Source of the DNA: Manduca sexta
Taxonomy: Eukaryota; Arthropoda; Insecta; Lepidoptera; Sphingidae
Direction: 5' to 3'
Assembly: GCF_014839805.1 (NCBI RefSeq)
Contig: NC_051129.1
Coordinates: forward strand, 7,010,920-7,074,919
DNA length: 64,000 nucleotides
The notes below the pieces were generated by a model, which was given only the letters and a program-made list of their open reading frames with translations, searched no databases and was not told where the DNA came from. Of the stretch, positions 33,531 through 46,000 are shown piece after piece; position 1 is the first letter of the stretch, and every line of letters starts with the position of its first letter. The translations under genes were made by a program, and so were the position numbers.

Positions 33531-35827
33531 TTTCTGCTTACAACGTATGACCAAACGGCTTTATTTCTACAAAATGAATAAAGTAAACAAAACTATTCAA
33601 AATTTTTCGTTAAAGTAATATATTTAAAATAAAAATTATATGAAAAAGATAATATTTAACATCATATTTGTAAACAATGTTATGATAATTCGGATGAATA
33701 TCGGGTCATTGACTTTTGTTTGTATGAGAAACGTGGTGGTGGGCTTGACGCCTCACCAGAGGTCAGTAAAACCTTGTGGAAATATATAATATGTGGGATA
33801 GAGAAACAGGATCAATTAAACCTTGCATGGTTTTACCCGAGAGACGCCATCTTGCGTTTATTTTATTTTAATTCCGCCCATGCACTCAGGAAGCCGAAAC
33901 AATCAGCCTACATATACAACAATATGCAAGAAACTAAAACAATAACAAAAATAATTCAGTGTGAACTTTTATAAAGTTTACTTCATGGAAATAATAATTT
34001 GACCATTGTCACGACGCACTGTAGTAAAAATGACAGATATTTTCAAAATAGCAGTGTCTGGAATCAGGCTTGTCATTGTTCTGAGGGAATCAGTCACCAA
34101 TGATTTTTTCTGGCCACAGACGCATAAACTCGCATAATTTGCAATGGTTTTGTAAGATTTTTGAAAACCGGGCTATGTTATGTCACACTACCTTATCTAA
34201 AGTCGTGTTATTCATATTGTTCGTTCCATACATAAAATAAAAAACGAATACTTCATACATGCATGTATGATGCTAAAGAGTACGGCCAGCATAATAATTA
34301 TAATGATCTTGCCAAATAATATACTTTAATGTTATACGTTTGAAATGTATTAAAAATTTCCTTATAATTGCAATGCGTCATATTTCCAAGGATTTTCATC
34401 CCCGTACAAAGTCCTTGTGTTTTTATTTCCGGATTTAAAACGCCTTGAGATAAACTACCTATTGTTTTAATAAATAAAGAGGGATCCTAAAGATAAGATG
34501 AAATGTATGTTACATACCCACGTATTTCCGCGATTATTTATGTGTTGCTAACGATGCTTAATATACTATAATACCCTTGCCCTTCATTACGGGAGAAATT
34601 TCTGCCGAAGTAATGGTTAACAGAATCGGTTCTTTGTGAAACGTTTTTTTTTCTATTACGGGTATATCCTGGCAGTTTGAAAAGAAATAGAGACATAAAC
34701 ATTTGACGCCGGTTTTCTGTGAGACATTGAAACCACCATGATCTAGGCAGCCGTCAAATTGCGGAGCTCTAACAAATTATTTTTCTTGTATTTTACTTTA
34801 ATTAAAAAAAAAATTATTATAAAAAAATAATAGCAATGTAGCTTGATTGTTGAGAACATTGGCAATATTAAATTTATTCATATTAAAAATAAAAACTATA
34901 TTATGCGTTTGCAATAGCCATGACGTAAATTCATTCAGCTCTTGGTGAGTGCATTCACGGGTAACAAAGACTGATGGCTCCTATTAATATAGTGACGGTT
35001 AATGGCCTTTCCACGTGCACTGTCGCCATCTTTGAATTTAACCGACATTGTTTTTAATATTAAAATATTTTAACGTATAACAACAACGTCCCCAAGATAG
35101 TCGTAGCGCAAATTATTAAAGCTATTGTTACTTGTGAAAGCCTTTAGGATTTTTCGATTACTTGAACAGAATGCTACATACCTACTTGTATTTTGTCAAA
35201 TAGATCTGAGTCGAATATTGCAATGAGCTGAGGTCATAAAGTATATATTTTAACTGCAATGTTGGTAGTATATTACAATAAGTATGTTGCCTGTTATTTT
35301 AGTGATATTGATTTAAATGTCCTTTGTGCATACTTGGTTTGTGTTGTCTACCTTAGATAACATTAGGTAATCTATTTATTTTAAAAAAAATCAATTACTT
35401 TAGCCTTAATTGGCGATAAGAATAAACAACGAAATCATTTTGTTAGAGTTGTGTAAAAACAATTCGCTATGGCGAACATTCGTGAAATTTAGACATACCT
35501 ACATCCCTAGTCAATCCATATTTGGTAACTAAAATTTATTAGATCTATAGATTGACTTAAGGCATACATATTTTTTTCTTCATAATGCGTAATGCTTTCT
35601 TCATAATGCTATGTGGTCGCGCCTAGAAAAACAGATTTACTTTCACTCAATTTTATTTATGTATGCAATTTCCATGGAATGCATTGGCATTAGCATCAAA
35701 AATGGGATTTGATTGTACCTACAAGCAACTTGTGACTTTCCAAATCTATTACTTAAATCTTTCACAATGAGTTGCACGTAAGTCAAATTGACCTCAGATT
35801 ATTTTCACATGAAATGTATCAAGGCAG

Positions 35828-36030
35828 CATAACCGAAGGCCGGTACCTTCAGTTCTATTTATAGGCTTTCCGCGGCTATACTTGTGCGCCGCTTCAGGGT
35901 TGATGCTCATTGACGCCGGCGCATCGATCCGGGAGGGCGGGGGCCCGGGCCTGCAGCACCAAGCTTTGACCCAGTTCGCACCCTCAATGAAACAACAGTG
36001 TGAGGTGGTCAGCGGCGTGACAAAACGCAT
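35828..36030 (-). promoter_or_regulatory. Candidate minus-strand TATA promoter with GC-rich upstream
   Basis: TATAAATAG on the minus strand at 35863-35855, with a GC-rich block (35870-36030, including 'ggagggcgggggcccgggcc') on its upstream side. No associated exon was recognised. The open minus frame through the block lacks family features. Confidence 0.3.
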
Positions 36031-36330
36031 AACCGTAAAAAATTAAAAATGCTCGAAACCTATATCGGAGAAACTTAATGATGTCTATGTTGAGCACAGG
36101 ATGGCGATAGACAGTTAAATTGATTCATGGTTTTACTTTTGTTTAGGTTTTCATTTATTTACGTGCTAAGTATTGACCTAAGTATGTTGATACTTTACAT
36201 ATTATGTTGATATTATCAATTCTGCAAATTGAGTGCAGTTTAACAATGACATTTCGTAGACGGTTATCTTTTATTGAGTAAATACCAAGCAGGTCAATGC
36301 GGCAACTAAGTCTACAGGCGCTGCATTGTA

Positions 36331-36535
36331 CAGTCAGCCAAAAAAGTATTTGAACAAAATATTCAATATTTCAAAATTTGTACTTCTACACATTAGCTTA
36401 AATGGATATATTAATTTTTAGTTATCGATAATATAGTAAACCTCCTGAATTTTATTTTAGTAAAGAAATAAAATCTTGATTCAAAGACAAAAGTCTAATG
36501 GCGATTTAAAAAAATTTCATTTACTTTTGTGACTG
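36331..36535. mobile_element. Tc1/mariner-type MITE, 205 bp, TA target duplication
   Basis: Starts CAGTCAGCCAAAAAAGTATT and ends ATTTACTTTTGTGACTG, with TA on both sides. It shares the CAGTCA terminus and length with 29365-29565, so probably the same superfamily. Confidence 0.72.
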
Positions 36536-36537
36536 TA

Positions 36538-38470
36538 CATTGTTTATAATGACGAGTGAGATCTTTCCTCTGATGGTAACCGACACCATCTCTAATAAAC
36601 AATACATCATCCGAACTTTGAATTACAAAGCGCTGCGTTACGTTGCACTGTGCTCGTCATTCTAACACGAAGATGCCTCACAATAGCCCGTACATTATTT
36701 ATATTTTTGCGTAGACACTATGTTATTAATATATATTGGGTTTCATTCTAATCACAGTAATTATAAAATTAATAAAATTTCACATCGCTTTCATAACATT
36801 TATAAGATTGGACTAATGACTTATCGCCGATAATAATATACAGATATTTGAAAAACAACATGTTACATTAAATATAAATCAATGTTGTAATACTTATTAT
36901 CTGAACACTTTGTAATTTTGCCGTTAGGTATTTTAGGACGAAGCAAACCTACTATGAGTTATACTGCATATATGATATTACAGGTATACTTTTACAATCT
37001 TTGATTTAGATACTTGCCAAGTATGAATAGTCACGAATATGTGGTACACAGCTTATTCAGGTGTACTATTTGTGCACGAATTATTTACCAATAGTCTAAA
37101 TGACGCATAGAGATAAAACAATGGTAGTACAGTGGCGTCGTAAAAAATGTGATGGATGCAACTTTTTTGAAAACTATGTTTTGGATGACGCTCGCGTGTA
37201 AGCATCGTCCCCGATAAAAGTCCCATTGTGTACTTTTCCCGATTAAAAAGTAGCTAACATTACTCCAATATTTGGTCTGTCAGTGTGTCAAATATTATCA
37301 AAGTCTATTCTGCAACTATTGTGTTTAAGAATTTATTATGAACAGTCAAATATTGACACATTTTTTTCTTTTAAAGTAGAATACATTTTTATTCAACATC
37401 CAAGTAATGTAGAATAATTTAATTGTGTGTTTGTTATGATAAGAAGAGCCAAATTGTGACTTAATATTTCTTTTCAATATGTCTGGGCGTGATCCATTGA
37501 TTACTTAAACAAATAAAGTAAACTATTAGGAATAACAATTCCGCTTCATAGTAAAATATGGTATGTCAATAGTATTCCTTACATATTAGTTTATTGGAAA
37601 ATAGAAGAATTATTTACATATACCTAATTTCAAGTTGATACCATATTAAAATATCAGTGGCGAAGCATCCATATAACGTGATTCCTGCCGGCTTTTCTTT
37701 TAGGTTTATTGACGTTTGTGTTAGATTTTATTTTCTGTTAAATTGGCCGCGATAACTATGCCAATTTTTTTCATTCGGTTACCATTGGAAAATGTCTCCT
37801 TTCGCCATTGAAAAATTTTCAATTGCTAATCTATTTTGATACAGAATATAGCTGATAGATTCTTGTTTCCATATTTTTTGAATACTATTCAACCTTATAT
37901 ATAACAATACATATTTACCAATCAAGAAGCTTGATTCAGAACAGGTACGTATTTTGTATTTATTTACACACAATATTTTTTACTCTTTAGTTGTAGCTAA
38001 GTGTTTACTGTTTTCTGAGATAAGTATTTCGGTTACGCACATTTTGAAAGCAATGTGCTTTAAGGATACAATGTTTATTTCACAGTTCCGCTGGCCGCAT
38101 CACCATTTTCGGCAATAAACCCACACCAAATCATTCAAGTCAATCAAGTATTCCATTAGGGTAAATTTTAATCTAAATGCTAATCATGGACTTGATCTAG
38201 CTGTGTCTAAAATTTTATCAAAATCCATCCGGGAATTTAAAGGTGATTATTTAATAAACATCCAAACATTTTTGTATATTTTGACATTTATTATTTTAAT
38301 AAGTACAGGATTAATAAGTATATATTCGACAATTTATTTTATTACTTACACCTTTAAAAATACTTGCGTATAATAATCTGCTACACAGATTTCATGCGTT
38401 TTCATTTGTGTAATAAGTCAATATTTATCTCAAAAACAAGACTTATGGCTCTTTTCACAGGGGTACAAGG
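36538..38470. other. No gene recognised
   Basis: AT-rich. A strong donor-like CAG|GTACGT occurs at about 37945, without a recognisable exon before it. Confidence 0.5.
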
Positions 38471-38535
38471 ACGTATTCGCGTGCTGGCTGCAGCCATACC
38501 CGGGGTCTTTGACCGCGCGACCCACTTTCAGCCGT

Positions 38536-38736
38536 TGACGTCACAGCTACGCCTCCATGACGTCACGAGCGAGCCTCCGCGAGCCCATTCAAAACTAGAT
38601 CAACCTCCCTGCAACTCCACCTCACCTTCCTCGTCAAATATATAGATATACAATTATCGTCGAGGCCACTACGCAGATGTATCGCCGGAGGTCGTTTTAC
38701 TCGCCGTCCTTTCCACTTGTTAAAGGTCATAGGCAG
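38536..38736 (+). promoter_or_regulatory. Candidate promoter: two CRE sites, TATA-like box, possible first exon
   Basis: Two perfect CREB/ATF sites TGACGTCA lie 22 bp apart (38536-38543, 38558-38565) in a GC-rich patch. They are followed by an AT box 'caaatatatagata' near 38635. An ATG at 38677 then starts 20 codons (MYRRRSFYSPSFPLVKGHRQ) ending at a CAG|GTAAAT donor at 38736. The arrangement fits a promoter and first coding exon, but no downstream exon was identified. Confidence 0.4.
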
Positions 38737-40486
38737 GTAAATTAAGAAAATGTTAACGGTTCCCTAGTTTGACCTTATTGCATATTCATCCAGCATTTCC
38801 GCTTGCCTAAGCTTCAAGTGCACACAAATAATCATTCTATTATGGTTTAATTTCACTCTCACTAAGGTCTGGATTATCTGAAAGTTTCACAAAGTTTTTA
38901 TATTTTAATAAGTATTAGAAGACGCATATTTTTTTTTTATCTATTCCTGATTACTGAACGATTATTTAACGACCGGTTATAAACTTATAAACAGGGACCT
39001 ATTGTGTTATGTGTATCTAAGGTAAAAAAAGAAACGATTTGAACCGACAGCTAATGATTTAAATTTTTATGTTAAGTGCACGTTCTCAATTTTAACAAAC
39101 TATGTAATTGAGTAAAAATTAATTGTACTTTTTAAGGTATAGGAAGTAATTTTAGCCTAAATTATGTTAATTTCATGAAGTTTAGTAACCGGTTCTTCCC
39201 ATTTGACTGACAGATCGAATATTTGATAACATTATACATAGTCGCAGAGACAAGAGAAGTACATAAGTTACTCGGTGGTTAGCGCAACGATCATCTATAT
39301 GAAGTAGGAACGACGCCTAGAACTGATTTGTAAGACTTTGTATACCACTAAACAGCGTTAGTTACCGTCAGTCACTTAATTTTGTAATGTCTAGTATTAA
39401 CTTTTGCAGTAATGTCCTTTCTACCGTAACACAATTGTGCACACTGCTGTTTGGGGTTAGAAATAGACAAGATATTTGTTGATGTCGCCCTTAGTAACTA
39501 ACAGACTGTTACCATGGTATACTATGTTATAGGCATACCCTGGATCGTAATTTTAGGTGGGCAAGAGTTTGTCAATTTGATCACATATCTGATATGTGAT
39601 CAAATTTTATCTATTTATAGGTAGTAATAAAATCTAATGCCTGGGTTCCTAACCCTGGGGTAATTACCTCCGCGGGCGTAAAACAGGTAATCCACGGGGT
39701 TAACAAAGGACCTAATTATGGGATCGTAAAATTAAAAAAAAAGAAACAAAAGTGACGTTAAAGTTATAAGGCTATTATGCAATTCATGGTTAATAAAGAT
39801 GTTTGTATTTGATAACATTTTGAAGGCGGGGTAAAATTAGTTTTCCACATTGATCGTAGGGATAACATTACTTAACCAGCATAATTTTTTTACATAATAT
39901 TTTATTTTATTTTTATTTATTCATTTTTATCTTATTTCTAGCTTTTTGTACACGAAAAAGGAGACCACTGTACAATAAGTGGCTTTATTGCTCGAGGTAA
40001 TCTGTTACTGAGGCCCTTACGAATAAAAAAATAACAGACAAAATAATAATAAAATTAATAAATACCACTTTTATATTATAAATATCTTTTATTTCAAATT
40101 ATTTACACATAATTGCAAGTAATATCACATTAAAACAATAGATTGACGTTATTACATTAAGAAATGGTTAGTGTGGCATCGATTTGAAAATGTCTATTTA
40201 AAGAGACATCCTTGACACGGATATTGCGGGTCATGCCCTTTAGTGGTGGGGGCGGGATCGCACCCGGAACTCTGAAGGTTTACGCGATAAAAATAATCAA
40301 CTGTGAAATTTTCAATTGTTAAAGGTTACTCAAATTCACTTAGGTAAAAAACGCCTTTGAGTGAAGAATTTGAAGTATATAATATTACACTTTCTATTTT
40401 TTATAGGAAATATTTAATTGATTGTGTTTCCTATGGACTTTCTTTATTTAGTGATTACTTACTTCTTTATTTAGTCATTTATTGAC
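38737..40486. other. No gene recognised
   Basis: AT-rich; holds the short perfect inverted repeat at 39574-39606 only. Confidence 0.55.
39574..39606. repeat. 16-bp perfect inverted repeat with 1-nt centre
   Basis: AATTTGATCACATATC, T, then GATATGTGATCAAATT. Confidence 0.85.
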
Positions 40487-40762
40487 TGCCTCGGTGGCGT
40501 AGTTGTATTGCACGTCCGGTACAATAGCGCTCTGAGGTCCTGGGTTCGAATCCGGGGTCGGGCAATGTGATATTTGGGTTTTTCTGCTCAGTATCAGCCC
40601 GGAGTCTGGAATTTGTGCCCGATATGGCGATAGGCTCGCCCCCTATCACATCATGGGACGGAACATACTTGGCGAAAAGTGGGTGCCCTAGTTGCGCCTC
40701 TGCATACCCCTTCGGGGATAAAATGCGTGATGTTATGTATGTATGTATGTATGTATGTATTT
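40487..40762 (+). mobile_element. tRNA-derived SINE with (GTAT)n tail
   Basis: Closest to the copy at 7211-7472: 'tgcctcggtggcgtagttg', B box GGTTCGAATCC at 40543-40553, same body, and a GTAT microsatellite tail at 40735-40762. Confidence 0.87.
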
Positions 40763-41655
40763 ATTAATTTTGTTTCCCATGGATTTTTTTATTGAGAAAC
40801 AAAGAACTTCTTTACTAACTTAAACATAATTTTAAAATTTTCACAAAATTGTTGCGTGAACGAATAAAATCTAAAAATCGTTGACTATATTACAACATGT
40901 TGATAATTAAAGCACTAACAAAAGTCATGTGCCATTATAACACAAAAAAAACGAATACTTGGCTGGTGGGCCATGTGAGGTACCTGGGTGTCCAATACAC
41001 TATCGAAATTTAAGTATTACTTTATTTTTACAAAGTATTGTCGGCTGGGAATTGATTTTGTACATTTTATTTTTATTAAAACAATAACGTAAATACAACA
41101 ATTAAAACCTTTATTTTATCGTAATCCCGACACATTTGCTTGTACACTGTACCAACATAATAAATAAAGTCAATTATAATAGGTACACGTATCCACAAAC
41201 CCATTGTGCTCTCGTATTATAGAATAATATTATAGAATATGAATCATAAATAATGTGTTGATAACTAAGTAATAAGTAAGGTACTTTCTATTAACTCATT
41301 TTGTCATATCGTCGCTTTGAGTTCGATGATCGGGATTATAAATTTAATTTGTGCCCATAAAACCCTTTTTAGTAGAATTGGATTTGATTGAAATAATAGC
41401 CATTAACATCCAATAAACAAAATGAAAGTTCATTGAATTTGTACTTACTTTCAATGGAGGAGGTCGAGGATCTTTCCAATTGTACATTACTTGAGAATGT
41501 CATTACAGATCAATGATTCTCAAGTATCAATGAATGTTAAGATATGTGTGGGACTTTACAATTATATGTTTGCACTTATGTGTATAACTATTTTAGGTGG
41601 CTGCTAGCATTACTTTAGTTTTTATGTAAGTTATGATCAGTGGGGAAACATTCGG

Positions 41656-41829
41656 ATGGAAGTTAAGCGCTACGCAGACGATGTCAGCTTGTTCTCAGAT
41701 AAAGAATCAAGCAAAATTGTACTAAGTATACACTACTATGTAGTAGGGCAGATTGAAATGAACCAAGAAACTGCATTAGCAACAATCACTTTCATAGTTC
41801 ATAGTAAGTCTGTCCTTTACAGGGAATAA
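41656..41829 (+). pseudogene. Reverse-transcriptase fragment with YADD catalytic motif
   Basis: A 57-codon open stretch beginning MEVKRYADDVSLFSDKESS. YADD at 41671-41682 followed by a hydrophobic stretch is the palm catalytic motif of non-LTR (LINE) reverse transcriptases. No flanking RT, endonuclease or gag parts are visible, so this is a short remnant. Confidence 0.6.
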
Positions 41830-41935
41830 TTTGAGTGTCAATAATACAAAATAGTTAAATGTTCAAATAGTACGATGCATAAAGCTCAATATTTGTTTTA
41901 ATCTACCGGTTCACTAACCGGCACAGAGGCCCTAC

Positions 41936-42090
41936 TTCGAAAAACGAACATCGAAACGTCGTTCCGAAACGAAGAAACGACGAACTTCGGATTTAACCGT
42001 ACTACCAAATTACTTCGGATCCGTCATCGTTACTTTCGGAACCATAAACAATCGTTCGGATGGAAATATTATGTCGGATTAGAGAAATGT
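41936..42090. other. CGAA/TTCG-rich patch
   Basis: A dense run of CGAA, TTCG and ACGA words ('cgaaacgtcgttccgaaacg', 'acttcggatccgtcatcg') unlike its flanks. It may be the end of a transposon whose partner end is lost. No coding potential seen. Confidence 0.35.
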
Positions 42091-42550
42091 ATCTTCAAAA
42101 ACCGTAAATTTCTACCTATCATGACATTCTTGTGAAATAAACATATAAGTTGGATGTCTAATTAGGTTTTGGAATGAAAATGATTTTAAAATGATTGATT
42201 ACAACTCACATTTTTGACTTTTCAAAGGGTAATAATGATATGGGCAATATTTTTTTTGTCAATTATGACATTTCACAAGATGGCAGGCGTTAGTTCCGAT
42301 TTTGGCCGCGTTCTATCGCCGCTTTCATTCAGATTCAGTTCAGCTTTAAAAACAACGAAGATGCTTGTCGATCTCTAGGATATTTGTAAGTATTTATGGA
42401 ATAGACAGACCATTGTACGTCTAATAACAGAATTCTGAATGTCTGTGCCTTTTTCATCATACGGCGCGGCGTAACGACTAAAAATAATATGTATTGCAGA
42501 GAAATTATTACTGATTTGCAAAATAAAGAAAATCTATGATAGTATATAAT

Positions 42551-42805
42551 ATGTGACTACCTCTGTGGTGTAATTGTATTACGGTATGACTGCAGAGCTG
42601 AGATCTTGAATTCGATCCCCGCGGGTAATGTGAAACTGGGTTTTTCTGCTCGGTATTAGTCCGTAGTCTAGAATTTGTGCTCGATGTGACGATAGATTAT
42701 CACATCACATTATCACCTATCACATTATAGACAGAATACTCATGCCGGAAAGTGGGTGCACTAGTTGCGCCTCTACCTACCCCTTTCGAGATAAATGACA
42801 TGAGT
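42551..42805 (+). mobile_element. Diverged tRNA-derived SINE (first copy of the duplicated block)
   Basis: 'gtgactacctctgtggtgta', a decayed B box (ATTCGATCCCC), 'ctgggtttttctgctcggta' and 'gttgcgcctctacctacccc'. The same insertion is at 59266-59515. Confidence 0.75.
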
Positions 42806-44889
42806 GTGTTTGAATGTGAGTGTATTGAATACCTATGCCAGATTTTGAAATTTGGTGAGATATAATGCGGTCATGGTTCAATCTCCTATAATCAGCTTAG
42901 AAACAGTTTATTTAGACTAGTTTGTTTACATTAGGTACATTTGTATTTATCAAACAGAATGACGTAAATTACAGAGTTGTCAACTTTATGTTAATTAGTA
43001 AAAATGGATCAGTGAGAAATTATTAAACATAAGAAATCATTATGGATCAGTATGTACAGCTAAATGTTAAGTTGATAAAGTAACTAAGTACTAAGTAATC
43101 TATTTTTTGTTCATAGTATTTTTTAAAAAAAATTAGATATATATTTTATCATAAAGTCTAATTAGTCGCTCCATTCCATAATCAACAAGAGTGATATACA
43201 GTGACAGTCAACTTGATTGTATACTGTAATATGTGAATTGATCTCAATAGAAGTTTTATCCTTTTGTAATTTTTTATTGTCCTTCACTGAATATATAATA
43301 TAGTATCTGTGGTATTATCATGAATGTTTCATATGAAGCCTGCATATTATTTGTAATAGTATCTACATTAAATCAAAGGAACATTTACGTAATAATAGCT
43401 CCGCAAATAGATACAGGTGACAAGCACACAATTTGTTGAACTTATATTCTTGCTATACCGCTGTAGACAGTGACCTTTTTGAGTTATTAATCTAACACTG
43501 ACTTATTTTTCAATCAAATACTCTTTATTTTTATTTGGGAAATAGAGTTCCGAACATCATGCCTGTTATGCTTATATAATATATATTATTTCAATTTAGA
43601 ATTTTATAGGGTATATAATTAATGGGCATTAAAGGTCATTAATTAAATACGCTATAAAATTCTTAACACTGACCAACAGGACTAAGATTAAACCTAAGCT
43701 TAATACTAGAAACATACTTTGCGAAGAAGCGACAATAAACAATGTAATGAGCACTGAAGAACGAATTCTTGCAAATTCTTTCTTTAGGGGGCTTAAATCC
43801 CATGGATATACAAAAATAAAAGTCACGTAATATTTACATCGATGAAAGCAGATAGTAGAGTTATATTTTTATACTTCGTCGTATAACGTCGACGTCTAAA
43901 CGTAGCGAAGAAATGTGAAACTACACGTGACTACAACTTGTCTCTACAAAACGTGGCTGCAGCGCACTGGCTCTTAAACGGCAGGCCCATTATGTATTGA
44001 CATATAAATTATTTTAAGATGAAATATTTTTGAGTGTTTCATATTTTATGGTAATTTTACTTTACCAAGTAAAGGCGTAAATGCTATTATTGTAAACTAT
44101 TTACTATTGGTTGGGAAATTCATTATTCCAGTCGGTCTGTCGCTTTATTTAATGTTAGTATTGAATGTTGAAATGGAGTTTATTTTTGAATACGATACTC
44201 ATGACAGTGTTTTGTTTTTAGTGAAAAGCGAATATGTGAATGATTTCTAAATTTTATCATAATGTACTTTAATCATATATGTATTAACTAGTATATAACG
44301 TTTATCTGAGACAAGCCATAGCTGCGATCTACTAAAATAGCCGTGTTCTTGTCCCAAACCTGCGATCATTATATTGCTGCCGTGTGCTATGTGGCTAAAT
44401 TCGCTAAGAACTAAGGGCCGATGTATTATATAAATGCTAACGTTACAAAAATTCGGATTTGTTATATTGATATTGGAACAAACGTTCTTAGATTTTTTAT
44501 ATTAAAAGTATTTGGTGTAAAGTTTTAGAATCAGTTGCAATGACGGGGTGTATTGCAGACAGTGCGCTTGGTCCTCGTGGAAGAAAACGAGCTTGCCACT
44601 CGAACGTCTCCGTCTTGGCAGTATAAACCACAAGTCTGAAAACTTCATCTCCATTCATCTTTACCTTATTTATAATTCACGTTTTATGATAAATTTTACA
44701 ATTTTAAATAGCTACTACTGCTTTATTCAAATATTATATAATAAATAAAAATATTGATATTGTCTTGTCTTATTTGAAAGTGAGAGCGAGTCTTTAATTT
44801 TACTAATTGTAATTAAATAACTGATGCATTGTTAGTGTACAATAAAACTGTAATAAGCAATGATTATTACTTATTCTTGTCAATCCAAA

Positions 44890-45331
44890 TAAATAAAGCT
44901 GAAAACTTGTTTGTTTGAACGCGCTAATTTCAGGAAATACTGGTTTGAATTGAAAAATTCTTTTAGTGTTAGTAGTAGTAGTAGTTAGTTTAGGCTATAT
45001 AACAACACGATATAACCAATAGGAGTGGAGCATAAGTAAAAAATGTAGCAAAAACAGGAAAAATCTATTTCTTTTGAGAGCTTTCGTTGTGTGCACTGCG
45101 TAAATGGTTAAAGTTACGTAAAAAACTTAAGGGTTCTAAAAATATTTTTTAAAACAATTTCCCCCGCCGCATCTGTCTTGTCATGTCTATGGATTGTGAT
45201 GAAATTTGGTATGGAGATAGATTGAGATCCTAGAAAGAACACAGCCTAATTTCTATCCCGTGAAAATATATAGCGGAACTTTTTATCCCGGAAATATCTT
45301 TTACGCGGGTGAAGCCACGAGCGAAAGCTAG
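44890..45331 (+). mobile_element. Diverged Helitron-like element (duplicated with its surroundings)
   Basis: Begins AAATAAAGCTGAAAACTTG with 'gtttgtttgaacgcgctaat', holds one decayed unit, 'cccccgccgcatctgtc', and ends TTACGCGGGTGAAGCCACGAGCGAAAGCTAG. It is related to the family at 3797-5187 but much decayed. Confidence 0.7.
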
Positions 45332-45629
45332 TTATAATATCACTTTACATTCAAATTGTGTAAATAATTATCATAGTAATTTACATTTTAATAATCTGCC
45401 ATGTTAAAGCAGTCTCTAAACGATCATGCAGCATGACATGCATCCACGTGAATCATCGTGCTGTATGGCGGACTCTCAATATTTGCTATCAATTATATTA
45501 TCTCATTGGAGCATAAATTATGCAGGTCTTTCTGCATTTTTATAGAATAGTCAGCGACAGATTTTTATGTCATTATTACAACCATGCGTAAAAAAAAGAG
45601 AACTAGAAGGCGTTGAACACAAATGGTAT

Positions 45630-46000
45630 TTTTATAACATTCCGGAGATATAATCTTGGCAAAATGATTCTTTCCTTACTGAATTTCGATCACGGCGGCC
45701 AATCTCAATGGAGGTCAGCCAAGTACGCAGGAGATATTATAGTGCATAAATATGTGCACAACACACAGGTGCACACTCTGTTCATTCCTTCTCATAGTCC
45801 GGTGAGAAAGCAATCCGACATGACCGGAGAAAGATCAGACGCTGGATTAATGGCTTTACGTGCCCTTCGAGACACGTGGGTATCACGTCGCCTATTTCCT
45901 GACTCCCAGCTGCGACTGAGTATTTTTTTTAAGATGGAAAAACTTAGTCACTGTTATCTTGGGCACATACAAATGTTACAGGCTGGGAATGGAGCGTAGG
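45630..46000. mobile_element. Decayed dispersed repeat with a chance 110-codon frame
   Basis: Contains 'ggagatattatagtgcataa', 'caggtgcacactctgttca', 'caatccgacatgaccggag' and 'ggctttacgtgcccttcgag'. These are hallmarks of a very common lepidopteran retroelement-derived repeat. An ATG-started frame (MILSLLNFDHGGQ...) happens to remain open across it. The counterpart at 62341-62711 differs at four amino-acid positions. Confidence 0.65.

Larger units (their letters stand above)
29568..35827. other. Long gene-poor, AT-rich stretch
   Basis: Apart from the repeat fragments at 30797-30945 and 33425-33530, I see nothing assignable. The frame at 33720-33974 has no domain or splice support. It may be an intron of a large gene. 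Confidence 0.55.

Noticed and set aside
33720..33974. An 84-codon ATG frame.
   Set aside because: No domain, signal, splice support or poly(A) signal; composition is compatible with chance.
45613..45999. A 128-codon open frame conserved in both duplicated blocks (also 62324-62710) looked like a gene.
   Set aside because: It has a TTG at its left end; the first ATG is internal. The DNA carries the hallmarks of a very common lepidopteran repeat, and conservation reflects the duplicate itself.
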